A stretch of DNA of 64,000 nt from Mucilaginibacter_A sp041088075 (GCF_041088075.1 NZ_JBGCVY010000046.1:1-64000), one strand, 5' to 3'. Counted from the first letter of the stretch, positions 1 through 8,907 are shown. Made by a program: numbers and translations. The notes: generated by a model not told the origin, from the letters alone.

Positions 1-185
1 AATGTGGCAAAATTAATTCCCCTATCGTACCTTTATCCACGGTTCCCAATCTTGATCTGACCTTTTATGATTTGCACCACAAAAATCAGCTTTTATTGGG
101 AACCTTGTTTTACCCTCTAAATAAGTTTAAACAACTTCATTGTTAAATATGCTAATATCAATAGCACTTGATAAAAAATAAACAA

Positions 186-1091
186 ATGGATGATCTAAAA
201 ATAAAATTTGATGGAGAAACTCATCAAATTGAAACAAATACACTTATCAATAGCTTGCTCCATTTTACCAATCTTACTCACGAAATAAATAGAGAACTTG
301 GAACAGATAGAAAAATAGAAATAAAAGTAAACGCTTTAAAAGAAGGTAGCTTTCTTGTGCATATTGTTATTGAAGCGAACTTAATTGACAATATAAAAGG
401 ACTATTTACGAAGGATAATATAGAAATTGCAGCTAATATTTTTGCAGTTGTTGGCGGTCTCTTTGGATTTGCAAAGTTTTTAAAGGGAGGAAAGCCAGAG
501 GTTATGGAGTCTAATGATATCTCCACTAAAATTAAAAATACGAAAGGAGATGTTACGTATATTGATAACAGAGTTGTAAAAATTTACCAAAATAATAAAT
601 CGGTACGAGAAACAATTGCTCAAGAATTTGAAACTTTGGAAAATGATCCAAATGTCACAGGGTTTGAATTATTAGATAAAGAAGATAAGCCAATAGTACA
701 AATTGTAAAAGAAGACTTTGCAGCTATAGCAAACAATGATGCAAGCATTGTTGCGGCTGATGAAACAATAATATCAAAAACTGGATTTTTAGTTATATCA
801 GCCTTGTCTTTCGATAAAAACGTAAAATGGAATTTTTATTTTGAAGGAAATAAAATATCAGCTCACATTAAGGATGAAGAATTTGTTAAATTGATTGAAC
901 GAGGTGAGAAATTTTCTAAAGGAGATTCTTTAGAAGCAGAATTTGAAATTCGCCAGCAATTTGATGAATCTATCAATACTTATATTAATAAATCATATAA
1001 AATAACGAAAATAATCAAGCATATAGGCAGAGCTGAACAGGGAAGATTAGAATTTCCTAAAGTTAATTCTGACGTTGATAAAAGTGCTTAA
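186..1091 (+). CDS. Hypothetical protein, AT-rich
   Basis: A 301-residue protein whose family I do not recognise. The ATG at 186 (MDDLKIKF) is preferred to an in-frame TTG at 168. Residues about 83-103 form one hydrophobic Ala/Ile/Gly/Phe stretch (IAANIFAVVGGLFGF) that could be a membrane segment; the rest is rich in Lys, Glu and Asp. The gene is clearly more AT-rich than prfB next to it and stands alone, convergent with prfB, with a repeat-derived hairpin just after its stop. This fits an accessory gene, possibly acquired. No function is proposed. Confidence 0.7.
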   Translation: MDDLKIKFDGETHQIETNTLINSLLHFTNLTHEINRELGTDRKIEIKVNALKEGSFLVHIVIEANLIDNIKGLFTKDNIEIAANIFAVVGGLFGFAKFLKGGKPEVMESNDISTKIKNTKGDVTYIDNRVVKIYQNNKSVRETIAQEFETLENDPNVTGFELLDKEDKPIVQIVKEDFAAIANNDASIVAADETIISKTGFLVISALSFDKNVKWNFYFEGNKISAHIKDEEFVKLIERGEKFSKGDSLEAEFEIRQQFDESINTYINKSYKITKIIKHIGRAEQGRLEFPKVNSDVDKSA

Positions 1092-1094
1092 CTT

Positions 1095-1142
1095 AAATGC
1101 TGTTTTTATCAATTAAAAATTAGTGTGATAAAAACAGCATTT
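1095..1142. terminator. Hairpin of two inverted motif copies (ACAGC variant)
   Basis: Positions 1095-1111 and 1126-1142 are exact reverse complements (17-bp arms, 14-nt AT-rich loop). Each arm is a copy of the dispersed motif in its TAAAAACAGCAT form. It lies between the convergent ends of the unknown gene and prfB, so it probably works as a bidirectional terminator. Confidence 0.7.
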
Positions 1143-1149
1143 ATATATT

Positions 1150-2239
1150 CTAATTATTCCCGCCAAACTCCATCAAATAAGCTTTCAAAAACTCATCCAA
1201 ATCGCCATCCAAAACACCTTGGGCGTTGGAAGTTTCGTGGCCGGTGCGCACATCTTTTACCAATTTGTACGGATGCAAAACGTAATTCCGGATTTGCGAA
1301 CCCCATTCAATTTTCATTTTCGCACCTTCAATGGCGTTGGTAATTTCCATACGTTTGCGCAATTCTGCTTCGTACAATTGCGATTTTAACAAACGGATGG
1401 CGTTTTCTTTATTCTGCAACTGCGAACGCGATTCCTGGTTTTTGATAATGATGCCCGAAGGTTTGTGGTACAAACGAACGGCCGTTTCTACCTTGTTTAC
1501 ATTCTGGCCTCCGGCACCGCCCGAACGGAAAGTTTCAAACTCAATATCAGCCGGGTTGACATCAATTTCAATCGTATCATCCACCAAAGGGTAAACATAA
1601 ACCGATGCAAAAGAAGTATGGCGTTTGGCATTGCTATCAAACGGAGAAATACGCACCAAACGATGCACGCCGTTTTCGCCTTTTAAATAACCGTATGCAA
1701 AATCTCCTTCAATTTGCAGCGTTACGGTTTTTACGCCCGCAACTTCGCCTTCCTGGAAATCCTGTTCGCTCACTTTGTAGCCGTGTTTTTGCGCCCACAT
1801 AGTGTACATCCGCATCAACATGCTGGCCCAATCGCAGCTTTCCGTTCCGCCTGCTCCTGCTGTAATCTGTAAAACCGCATTCAACTGATCTTCATCTGCC
1901 GAAAGCATGTTTTTAAATTCCAGGTCTTCGAGTTGTTTTAAAGTTGCTTGGTATTGCTCGTCGGCTTCCTCATCCGTTGCATCGCCGGACTGGTTCATCT
2001 CCTGCATCACCACGGTATCTTCCACCGAAGTTTCTACGGCTTTAAAAGCATCCGTCCATGTTTTTTTACTTTTCATGGAAGCCAGCACTTTTTCGGCTTT
2101 CTTCGAATCATCCCAAAAATCGGGCGCCAGGGTCAAATCTTCTTCTTCTTTTAGTCGGTATAATTTGGTTTCGACGTCAAAGATGCCTCCTCAGGGAAGT
2201 TACGCGATCCCTCAAGTCTTGAACTTGTTCTTTTGTCAT
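1150..2239 (-). CDS. prfB: Peptide chain release factor 2 (programmed +1 frameshift)
   Basis: RF2 recognises UGA and UAA stop codons in the ribosome and triggers peptide release. The protein has the RF2 stop-recognition motif SPF (RISPFDSNAKRH) and the catalytic GGQ loop (GGAGGQNVNKVET). The long reading frame has no ATG at its beginning. Translation should start at the ATG at 2239, run 20 codons to an in-frame TGA at 2179-2177, and shift +1 on CTT-TGA-C into the main frame. That gives about 362 residues, the normal RF2 length. The mechanism is autoregulatory: low RF2 makes the ribosome pause at UGA and shift. The gene is monocistronic as far as I can see. Confidence 0.96.
2176..2191 (-). promoter_or_regulatory. 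prfB +1 programmed frameshift site
   Basis: On the minus strand AGGAGG (2191-2186) is followed after 3 nt (CAT) by CTT TGA C. This is the same arrangement as the well-known E. coli prfB site: an internal Shine-Dalgarno hexamer three bases before a slippery CUU next to UGA-C. It is one of the few strong Shine-Dalgarno sequences in the window. Confidence 0.95.
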
Positions 2240-2299
2240 GCCGCAAATATAGAAATTTGGTTTTGGCGGAAGCAGCTAATACTTCACTGATTTTTATGC

Positions 2300-2385
2300 G
2301 ATAAAAGAAGCATGTAAAATTTGTTTTTGTTGTAGCAAACCTTCAAATTTGTTTGTACATAAACTAAAACGGCATACTTCTTTTA
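2300..2385. repeat. Two convergent motif copies upstream of prfB
   Basis: TAAAAGAAGCAT begins at 2302 and the opposite-strand form ATACTTCTTTTA at 2374. They lie in the 210-bp space between the divergent starts of prfB and the small lipoprotein gene, so they cannot be terminators here. I saw no other gene or clear promoter box in this space. Confidence 0.75.
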
Positions 2386-2449
2386 CCAGTACTTTTTATG
2401 GTGTGTAGATTTTTTAAATATTCAATTAAATAACATTAAATCGAACAAT

Positions 2450-2878
2450 ATGAAAATCCAAGTTTCATTTATATTAACCATATTTATCACTTTCTTTTCG
2501 GCTTCTTGCAAAAAAGGTTCAGTTTCCCCAAAAAACACTACGAACATTTTGGGAAAATGGAATATTATAAACGACTCGACTTTTGCCGGAGTTGGGGCAA
2601 ACAATCACCCGGTAAATTATGCAGGACAAACAGGCGACTATTTTGACCTAAGGACAGATAACCGGATTTATATCAAAGAAGGCACAAAACTGGATACTTT
2701 GAGTTATAGCCTGATTTCTGATGCTACAATTTTAATTGTCCCTTTTGGTATTAGATTAAATGGGGTTCCTGAAAAAAGCTATATCACAAACTTAACGGCA
2801 CATAGCGCCACAATTAGTGCCCCTGTTGGCGCAACTCCCGGAGGTTTATTTGGACGAAAAATAAATTTGAACAGGTAA
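2450..2878 (+). CDS. Small secreted lipoprotein
   Basis: A 142-residue protein with an N-terminal signal (MKIQVSFILTIFITFF) ending in a lipobox (SASC, lipidated Cys at about residue 20), so it is probably exported and anchored in a membrane. The mature part begins KKGSVSPK and soon reads ILGKWNII, resembling the small lipocalin-like lipoproteins frequent in Bacteroidota; I cannot assign a specific family. It is monocistronic, and no ligand or partner can be inferred. Confidence 0.75.
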   Translation: MKIQVSFILTIFITFFSASCKKGSVSPKNTTNILGKWNIINDSTFAGVGANNHPVNYAGQTGDYFDLRTDNRIYIKEGTKLDTLSYSLISDATILIVPFGIRLNGVPEKSYITNLTAHSATISAPVGATPGGLFGRKINLNR

Positions 2879-2964
2879 AATCCTATTGCTAATATTCCCC
2901 AAAATAAAAAGGGTTTAGGCGATGCTTTAACTTTCCGTTTTCCCGACTTTCCGTCTTTTTCCGA

Positions 2965-2976
2965 ATGCTTCTTTTA
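2965..2976 (-). repeat. Single dispersed motif copy
   Basis: ATGCTTCTTTTA followed by CCACCTAAAAATTGG, close to the long form of the motif. It follows a pyrimidine-rich stretch (2929-2963) of irregular ACTTTCCG-type words like those near 36600. The 206-bp gap between the lipoprotein and pgi holds nothing else that I see except the pgi promoter box. Confidence 0.75.
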
Positions 2977-3060
2977 CCACCTAAAAATTGGAATCACGCA
3001 TTCTTGGTTTCAATCCAAAACTATTCAGAACAATTTAAGCACCTCTTTTCTTTTAATACA

Positions 3061-3068
3061 TAGTTTTG
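3061..3068 (+). promoter_or_regulatory. Candidate -7 box of pgi
   Basis: TAGTTTTG matches the Bacteroidota TAnnTTTG element and lies 16 bp before the pgi ATG. There is no convincing -33 TTTG at the usual distance, so support is moderate. Confidence 0.45.
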
Positions 3069-3084
3069 AACTAAAACCAAGAGC

Positions 3085-4731
3085 ATGTTACCAAAAATAA
3101 ATTTTACCGAAACCGAAGCTTTCCGCTATCTCACTGATTATTTTCCGCAAATGGCCGAAAAACAAATGAAGGATTTGTTTGCCCAGGACCTGGATCGTTT
3201 TAAAAAATTCTCCATTAAGTTTGAAGATATTTTGTTTGATTTCTCCAAAAACCGCATAGATGAAAAAACGCTGGCATTGTTGATCCAATTGGCAAAAGAA
3301 TGCCAGCTAAAAGAAGCCATCGAAGCGATGTTTACCGGCGAGAAAATCAACGAAACCGAAGGCCGTTCCGTTTTACATACCGCTTTAAGAAACGTAACGA
3401 ACAAACCGTTAACTGTTGATGGTGAAAACATTACGGAAGAAGTAAACGCGGTTTTAAAGCAGATGGAAACTTTTTCTAACGCGGTTATTTCCGGTGAGTG
3501 GAAAGGTTACAAAGGCGATGAAATTACGGATGTGGTGAATATCGGAATCGGCGGATCGGATTTAGGCCCGGTGATGGTTACTGAAGCTTTAAAACCTTAC
3601 AAAACACGTTTGAACCTGCACTTTGATTCTAATGTTGACGGCACGCAAATCACCGAGATTTTAAAAGGATTAAACCCGGCCACCACGCTGTTTTTAATTG
3701 CTTCCAAAACCTTTACCACGCAAGAAACCATGACCAACGCGCATACCGCGCGCGATTGGTTTATCAAAGGTGGCGGCAAAGATGAAGATGTGGCGAAGCA
3801 TTTTGCCGCTTTATCTACCAACAGCAAAGCTGTGGAAGCTTTTGGCATTGATACCAAAAATATGTTTGTGTTTTGGGATTGGGTTGGCGGCCGTTATTCG
3901 TTGTGGAGCGCCATTGGTTTGTCCATAGCTTTAAGCATTGGTTTTGATAATTTTAAGGAATTGCTTACCGGTGCCAACGCTGCCGATGAACATTTTAGAA
4001 ATACAGATTTTGAGCAAAATATTTCGGTCATGCTTGGCGTAATTGGCATTTGGTACAATAATTTCTTCGGGGCAGAGACGGAAGCTATTTTGCCTTACGA
4101 CCAATATTTACATCGTTTTGCTGCTTATTTTCAACAAGGCGATATGGAAAGTAACGGAAAACATGTGGACCGGAACGGAAATGAAGTTGATTACTCGACC
4201 GGGCCAATTATTTGGGGCGAACCCGGAACCAACGGCCAACATGCTTTTTATCAGTTGATCCACCAGGGAACTAAATTAATCCCTTGTGATTTTATTGCAC
4301 CGGCACAAAGCCATAACCCAACCGGCGATCATCATTCGATTTTGCTGTCCAACTTCTTCGCCCAAACCGAAGCTTTGATGAACGGCAAAACCCAAGAAGA
4401 AGTAACCGAAGAATTAAAAGCTGCCGGCAAAACTGCAGAAGAAATAGAAAAACTGGCGCCTTTTAAAGTTTTTGAAGGCAACCGGCCAACCAATTCTATT
4501 TTGTTTAAAGAAATTACGCCGCGTTCTCTCGGCAGTTTGATTGCTTTTTACGAACACAAAATATTTGTGCAAGGCATCATCTGGAACATCTTTAGTTTTG
4601 ACCAATGGGGCGTAGAACTGGGCAAGCAATTGGCCGTTAAAATCCAAAAAGAATTAAAAGGTGATGAACGGGTTAAAGACCATGATTCTTCTACTAATGG
4701 TTTGATTAACCAGTATAAGGAGTGGCGGTAA
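3085..4731 (+). CDS. pgi: Glucose-6-phosphate isomerase
   Basis: Interconverts glucose 6-phosphate and fructose 6-phosphate in glycolysis and gluconeogenesis in the cytoplasm. At 548 residues it is the standard length of the long (E. coli-type) PGI family. Family motifs are GIGGSDLGP (about residue 150), DWVGGRYSLWSAIGLS (about residue 265) and, near the C-terminus, SFDQWGVELGKQLA. The active-site segment GDMESNGKHVDRNG is at about residue 350. It is a single-gene unit ending in a motif-pair hairpin. Confidence 0.97.
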   Translation: MLPKINFTETEAFRYLTDYFPQMAEKQMKDLFAQDLDRFKKFSIKFEDILFDFSKNRIDEKTLALLIQLAKECQLKEAIEAMFTGEKINETEGRSVLHTALRNVTNKPLTVDGENITEEVNAVLKQMETFSNAVISGEWKGYKGDEITDVVNIGIGGSDLGPVMVTEALKPYKTRLNLHFDSNVDGTQITEILKGLNPATTLFLIASKTFTTQETMTNAHTARDWFIKGGGKDEDVAKHFAALSTNSKAVEAFGIDTKNMFVFWDWVGGRYSLWSAIGLSIALSIGFDNFKELLTGANAADEHFRNTDFEQNISVMLGVIGIWYNNFFGAETEAILPYDQYLHRFAAYFQQGDMESNGKHVDRNGNEVDYSTGPIIWGEPGTNGQHAFYQLIHQGTKLIPCDFIAPAQSHNPTGDHHSILLSNFFAQTEALMNGKTQEEVTEELKAAGKTAEEIEKLAPFKVFEGNRPTNSILFKEITPRSLGSLIAFYEHKIFVQGIIWNIFSFDQWGVELGKQLAVKIQKELKGDERVKDHDSSTNGLINQYKEWR

Positions 4732-4740
4732 TTTGGGGTT

Positions 4741-4783
4741 GATAAAAGAAGCATTTGTAATTGTTGCAGATGCTTCTTTTATC
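4741..4783. terminator. pgi terminator made of inverted motif copies
   Basis: GATAAAAGAAGCAT (4741-4754) and its reverse complement (4770-4783) form a 14-bp stem with a 15-nt loop right after the pgi stop. It lies between convergent genes, so it may act in both directions. Confidence 0.7.
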
Positions 4784-4811
4784 TATACTTTTTCATGAAA
4801 CTCAATTGTAA

Positions 4812-5147
4812 TTAATCTTCCAATAACATTTCAACTTCCGCTTGTAATACTGGGAGATGATTTACAACAACATTCCAAATTACAATATCATTTACATTAT
4901 CATAAGCATGGATTACTTTATTGCGAAGATCAACAATCATCCGAGCATAAGAAATTTCGATACTTGGATTAATTTTCAATAATTTATTTACAGCTTCGCC
5001 GATAATTTCAAGTTCACGTTCAACTGCACGGCGTTTGGTTTTGTTAGCTTTATATTCTGTAAATATTCGTTTTCCTTCTAAATGTCCATCAACAGACGAA
5101 ATAGCTTGTAGTACATCAGTAAGTAATTTCTTCTCCTAAAGATTCAT
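4812..5147 (-). pseudogene. HepT-like (DUF86) antitoxin gene with stop at codon 4
   Basis: The minus strand encodes an intact-looking HepT/DUF86 protein that includes the family motif RX4HXY (RNKVIHAYD) and helices such as ELEIIGEAVNKLL. The ATG at 5147-5145 overlaps the stop of the nucleotidyltransferase gene as ATGA, the usual coupling for this pair. The fourth codon is TAG (5138-5136): M-N-L-stop-E-K-K-L-L. A GAG-to-TAG change would explain it. No good alternative start follows before the conserved region. Either it is a recent pseudogene, or it is expressed by readthrough or an unusual start, or there is a sequencing error. Confidence 0.72.
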
Positions 5148-5446
5148 ATCACAAGTAACTTATTATTATTGATGCTTTCAATTAAATATGGATTATTTAA
5201 AGTTTCTTCTGCAACCAACTCTACTTCCAATTTCAATAAATCCTGCAAAGCATACAGTAGCTTAAAATAGTTGTTTCCATAAATTTGGAAATCCAAATTA
5301 GGAGAAAATCGAATTAAAAAATCTACATCACTATCAGCTTTCATTTTACCTGATGCGGCACTGCCAAAAAGATAAGCCTGCTCTACGCCATACAAACGCA
5401 TCAATTGTTGTATTTGCGAAAGATTACTCTTGATAAACGGTTGCAT
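5144..5446 (-). CDS. MntA-like minimal nucleotidyltransferase
   Basis: A 100-residue nucleotidyltransferase with the signature GSAASG followed by DSDVDFLI, the metal-binding Asp pair of the pol-beta superfamily. In MntA/HepT toxin-antitoxin systems the MntA partner AMPylates a tyrosine of the HepT RX4HXY motif. Here the pair is arranged as usual with an ATGA overlap, but the hepT frame has a nonsense codon. The module is AT-rich compared with the surrounding core genes. Confidence 0.85.
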   Translation of the reverse strand: MQPFIKSNLSQIQQLMRLYGVEQAYLFGSAASGKMKADSDVDFLIRFSPNLDFQIYGNNYFKLLYALQDLLKLEVELVAEETLNNPYLIESINNNKLLVI

Positions 5447-5479
5447 AAATATTTAATTGGATTTTTGAGAATACTTCTT

Positions 5480-6568
5480 TTACACCCCTTTTTTCACAAA
5501 CTTAACCTGGTACAAATGCGGCCATTTTTTGCCGGTGATAAAAATACGTTTGGTTTTTGCATCATAAGCAATACCGTTTAAAACATCCGCATTTGGAAGC
5601 CGGTCGCGGTACAAGTTTGCCAAATCAATCCTTTGTAAAACAGCACCAGTCTTTGGGTCAATCACAATAATATCGTTGGTTTGATAAACATTTGCATACA
5701 ACTTCCCATTAATATATTCCAATTCATTGATACTGTCAATGGCTTTTTTATCATCATAAACATCAATAAAACCAATGGCGCGATACGTATTTTTATCTAA
5801 AAACCAAATGCGGTTGGTTTTATCGTCCATGTACAATTTCTTCCCGTCAAAACACATTCCCCAACCTTCCTGGCCAACATTGTTGTTAAACGTGTTGAGG
5901 AGTTTGAACGTAGCTTTATCATAAACATAACCAATCTTTTCAGTCCAAGTTAATTGGATGATTTTATTGCCGACAATAGAAATCCCTTCGGCAAATACAG
6001 TTGGGTCAACCATTGCTTTTTTCAATACTTTTCCGGTGGTTAAATCAACTTTCCTTAAACTGGATTGCCCTTCGGCAGGTTCGCCTTGTGGTGGTTTTAA
6101 CCGGCCGCCGCCGCTTTCGTACAGAAAACCATCCTGATAAAGCAACCCTTCCGTATAACACGAAGTATCATGCGGAAACACCTTTTCTACCTTGTAAGTC
6201 AATTCTTCCGGTGCTTTGGCAGCTAGCAAAACAATATTGGTGGTAACCGGCGTACTGTTTTTACCCTGATAAATTTGGGCGGTGATTTGCTTAACGCCCA
6301 ACGGAAGTGTATCCGTTTTTAAAGTAAAAGCCGATAAATCTGTTTTTGCACCAAGCCGAACATCGTCCATCAAATAAACCACAGAATCTGCTTTGTAACC
6401 TTGCGGCGCTTTTACCTGCAAAGGCACATCTTTTCCGGCCTGAATATTTCCGCCAGCCTCCGGACTTAGGCTTAAAGTACTGTTATCTTCCTGGTTTTTA
6501 GGTTTATTTTGACAAGCATGTAAACTTAAAACAGCGGCCAAACTTAACAGGATCAACTTTTTATTCAT
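5480..6568 (-). CDS. Glutaminyl-peptide cyclotransferase, lipoprotein
   Basis: A 362-residue protein of the bacterial/plant glutamine cyclotransferase family (five-bladed propeller type), which converts N-terminal Gln of peptides to pyroglutamate. Family segments are DTSCYTEGLLYQDGFLYESG, GNKIIQLTWTEKIGYVYD and NELEYINGKLYANVYQTNDI. The N-terminus is a lipoprotein signal (LSLHACQNK, Cys near residue 19), so it acts outside the cytoplasm. Residues about 30-120 are an extra Ig-like N-terminal domain. It follows yraN by 9 bp and is probably the last gene of dnaG-yraN-cyclotransferase. The stop codon lies in a dispersed motif copy (5471-5482). Confidence 0.9.
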   Translation of the reverse strand: MNKKLILLSLAAVLSLHACQNKPKNQEDNSTLSLSPEAGGNIQAGKDVPLQVKAPQGYKADSVVYLMDDVRLGAKTDLSAFTLKTDTLPLGVKQITAQIYQGKNSTPVTTNIVLLAAKAPEELTYKVEKVFPHDTSCYTEGLLYQDGFLYESGGGRLKPPQGEPAEGQSSLRKVDLTTGKVLKKAMVDPTVFAEGISIVGNKIIQLTWTEKIGYVYDKATFKLLNTFNNNVGQEGWGMCFDGKKLYMDDKTNRIWFLDKNTYRAIGFIDVYDDKKAIDSINELEYINGKLYANVYQTNDIIVIDPKTGAVLQRIDLANLYRDRLPNADVLNGIAYDAKTKRIFITGKKWPHLYQVKFVKKGV

Positions 6569-6577
6569 GTTTTATTT

Positions 6578-6946
6578 TTAATATGGGTCAGGCCAAAAAG
6601 CATCCTGAATATGGTTTAAACGATAATTGCCCTGCTTATCAAACAAAATGGCGACAATATCAAAACGCGCTTCGCCCTTAAAATCCATCAGTTCTATAAA
6701 CTCGTCGGCCGCGCTTACCAGCAGCTTTTGTTTGGCAAAATCCACAAAATCTTCCGGTTCGCCAAAAGCGTTTCCGGTACGCGTTTTCACTTCTACAAAA
6801 ATGATGGTTTTATGGTGATAAGCTATTAAATCTACCTCTGCTTTTTGAAAACGCCAGTTCTCGTCCAAAATTTCGTAACCGGCATTTTCCAAATGTTGTT
6901 TGGCCAGCTCCTCGCCTTTGCGGCCTAAGTTATTGTGTTCGGCCAT
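6578..6946 (-). CDS. YraN/UPF0102 family nuclease-fold protein
   Basis: A 122-residue protein with the restriction-endonuclease-like core of the UPF0102 family: GEELAKQHLENAGYEILDEN, then AEVDLIAYHHKTIIFVEVKTR, giving the E...D...ExK catalytic pattern. The family's cellular role is uncertain. The ATG overlaps the dnaG stop by one base (TAATG), so translation is probably coupled to dnaG. Confidence 0.9.
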   Translation of the reverse strand: MAEHNNLGRKGEELAKQHLENAGYEILDENWRFQKAEVDLIAYHHKTIIFVEVKTRTGNAFGEPEDFVDFAKQKLLVSAADEFIELMDFKGEARFDIVAILFDKQGNYRLNHIQDAFWPDPY

Positions 6947-8862
6947 TATTTTAAAATTACCGAACCGAGAAAATCAGAAATATTTTTTTCCACTTTTTTC
7001 ATGTGCTGATATTGGTTCAGCAACACATCAATGTCGTCGTTGGAAGTTGTTTTTTGCAATTTTCGGCGGATGCCTTCCAAAATCTGGTCAACTTTCCGTT
7101 TTTTGAGATGGAAGATGGCACCCAGAATCGTGGCTTTCATATTGTCTTCCTCGCTCGAAACCAAAATTTTATGCTTCTCGTACCAATTCTCGCTTAAAAC
7201 ATAAGGCGTGGAAATCATGGAAACGGCCAAATCGGTCACTTTACGATCTGGATGATGGATAAAAAAAGCTTCATTGGGCAGACGGCCGTTTTCCAGTTCC
7301 TGCCGATAAATATCCACCAGGTTTTTGCTTTCCGGGTTTTCAAACTCCACATCGCTCAGTTCCGAAATCATAAACGGGCCGATGTACGTGTTGGCAATGC
7401 CGTCCCAATCAATCATTTTGTTGCCGTAAGTAATGAGCAGGCGCACAATTTCTTTTTCCTGCGTGTCTTCTGCGGATACTGTTTTTACCGGTATAATTTC
7501 GGTGTGTTCGGTTTCCGGCTGAATGGGTTTTGGCGAAGCCTGGTCCTGCTTTTTCGCTTTAGCCTGCCGCATTTTGTTCAGCTCGGTCAGCAGCGAACGC
7601 TCGTCCATTTGCAGCAACGAACTGCATTCTTTCACAAAAACTGAAGCTTTGATCGAATCCGGAATTTTGGCAATACTTTCCACCACTTCGCGGATCACCT
7701 CTGCTTTTTTTATCGGGTCATTTTTGGCCTCGCTTAGCAGCGCGCCGGTTTTATACAGGATAAAATCTTTTTGGTGCTGATCAATGTAGGTTTTGAAAGC
7801 ATTTGTTCCCACCTTGCGCACAAAAGAATCCGGGTCGTGGCCATCGGGGAAAGTAACCACTTTTACGTTCAGCCCTTCTTCCAAAATCAAATCCAATCCG
7901 CGCAAAGCAGCTTTTATGCCTGCCGCATCGCCATCATATAAAATCGTAATGTTTTTGGTAGAACGACCTATCAGCCGGATTTGCTCAACCGTTAAAGAAG
8001 TTCCGGAAGAAGCAACCACATTTTCGATCCCGGCCTGATGAACAGAAATTACATCGGCATAACCTTCCACCAAATAACAATTATCGCTTTCGCGGATGGC
8101 TTTTTTGGCGAAGTACAAACCATAAAGCAAATTGGATTTATGGTAGATTTCCGATTCGGGTGAGTTAACGTATTTCGGAACGCTTTTGTCGTTCTTCAAA
8201 GTCCTCCCGCCAAAACCAACCACGCGGCCGGTAAAACTATGGATCGGGAACATCACGCGGCCGCGGTAACGATCGTACAACGAACCGTTATCACGCTTCA
8301 CCGACAAACCGCTTTCCAACAAAAATTCCTGCTGATAATTTTGTTTGATGGCCGCCGTGCTAAACGCGTCCCAATTATCAGGGGAGTAACCCAGCTCAAA
8401 CTTTTTGATGATATCTTCCCGAAAACCGCGCTCTTTAAAATAACTCAACCCGATGTTTTGCCCTTCCGGCGTTTCCAGCAAACTTTGCTGAAAAAACCTG
8501 GCGGCAAAAGCAGTAACCACCATCAGGCTTTCTCGGCGGTTGTCTTCTTCCTTGTTTTCGGGCGTTTGCTTGTCTTCTTCTACCTCAATATTATACTTTT
8601 TGGCGAGCCATTTTAACGCTTCCGGATACGTAAATTTCTCGTGCTCCATTAAAAAAGTAACCGCAGAACCGCCAAGCCCGGTCGAAAAATCCTTGAAAAT
8701 CCCTTTCACCGGTGAAACCGTGAACGAAGGCGTTTTTTCGTTGGCAAAAGGCGAAAGGCCAACGTAATTGGCACCACGTTTTTTCAACTGCACAAACTCG
8801 CCGATCACCTCAACAATGTCGGTTGCTTCAAAAATGCGGTCAATGGTGGCTTTGTTGATCAT
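6946..8862 (-). CDS. dnaG: DNA primase, zinc ligands replaced
   Basis: Primase makes the RNA primers for DNA replication. The 638-residue protein has the N-terminal domain, catalytic core and TOPRIM motifs (LVEGYADVISVH; ILYDGDAAGIKAA) and a C-terminal helicase-binding region. In the CHC2 zinc-finger region the expected C-P-F-H reads S-P-F-A (GLSPFANEKTPSF) and the expected C-F-G-C reads D-F-S-T (FKDFSTGLGG), so all four zinc ligands are missing although the fold sequence is kept. The start is placed at the ATG at 8862 (MINKATIDRIF), seven bases after a promoter box. It heads the operon with yraN. Confidence 0.95.
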   Translation of the reverse strand: MINKATIDRIFEATDIVEVIGEFVQLKKRGANYVGLSPFANEKTPSFTVSPVKGIFKDFSTGLGGSAVTFLMEHEKFTYPEALKWLAKKYNIEVEEDKQTPENKEEDNRRESLMVVTAFAARFFQQSLLETPEGQNIGLSYFKERGFREDIIKKFELGYSPDNWDAFSTAAIKQNYQQEFLLESGLSVKRDNGSLYDRYRGRVMFPIHSFTGRVVGFGGRTLKNDKSVPKYVNSPESEIYHKSNLLYGLYFAKKAIRESDNCYLVEGYADVISVHQAGIENVVASSGTSLTVEQIRLIGRSTKNITILYDGDAAGIKAALRGLDLILEEGLNVKVVTFPDGHDPDSFVRKVGTNAFKTYIDQHQKDFILYKTGALLSEAKNDPIKKAEVIREVVESIAKIPDSIKASVFVKECSSLLQMDERSLLTELNKMRQAKAKKQDQASPKPIQPETEHTEIIPVKTVSAEDTQEKEIVRLLITYGNKMIDWDGIANTYIGPFMISELSDVEFENPESKNLVDIYRQELENGRLPNEAFFIHHPDRKVTDLAVSMISTPYVLSENWYEKHKILVSSEEDNMKATILGAIFHLKKRKVDQILEGIRRKLQKTTSNDDIDVLLNQYQHMKKVEKNISDFLGSVILK

Positions 8863-8868
8863 CAATTG

Positions 8869-8876
8869 CAAAAATA
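8869..8876 (-). promoter_or_regulatory. -7 promoter box of dnaG
   Basis: TATTTTTG on the minus strand (8876-8869) matches TAnnTTTG and ends six bases before the dnaG ATG, implying a very short or absent leader. Confidence 0.6.
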
Positions 8877-8907
8877 AGGTTTTGGGTTGAAGTGCGCCCG
8901 ATGATTG

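Noticed and set aside
1..185. Possible gene end or RNA at the left edge
   Set aside because: No open frame, tRNA fold or promoter could be supported; it is AT-rich intergenic sequence. I also found no tRNA or rRNA gene elsewhere in the window.
1125..2154. Several plus-strand frames over prfB, and similar antisense frames across the window
   Set aside because: They mirror the codon pattern of the real genes, have no start context or recognisable domains, and are shadows.
2142..2165. CTTCTTCTTTTAGTCGGTATAATTT in prfB as a motif copy
   Set aside because: It resembles the motif but starts CTTCTTC, in the conserved charged stretch just after the frameshift; chance similarity cannot be excluded, so it is not counted.
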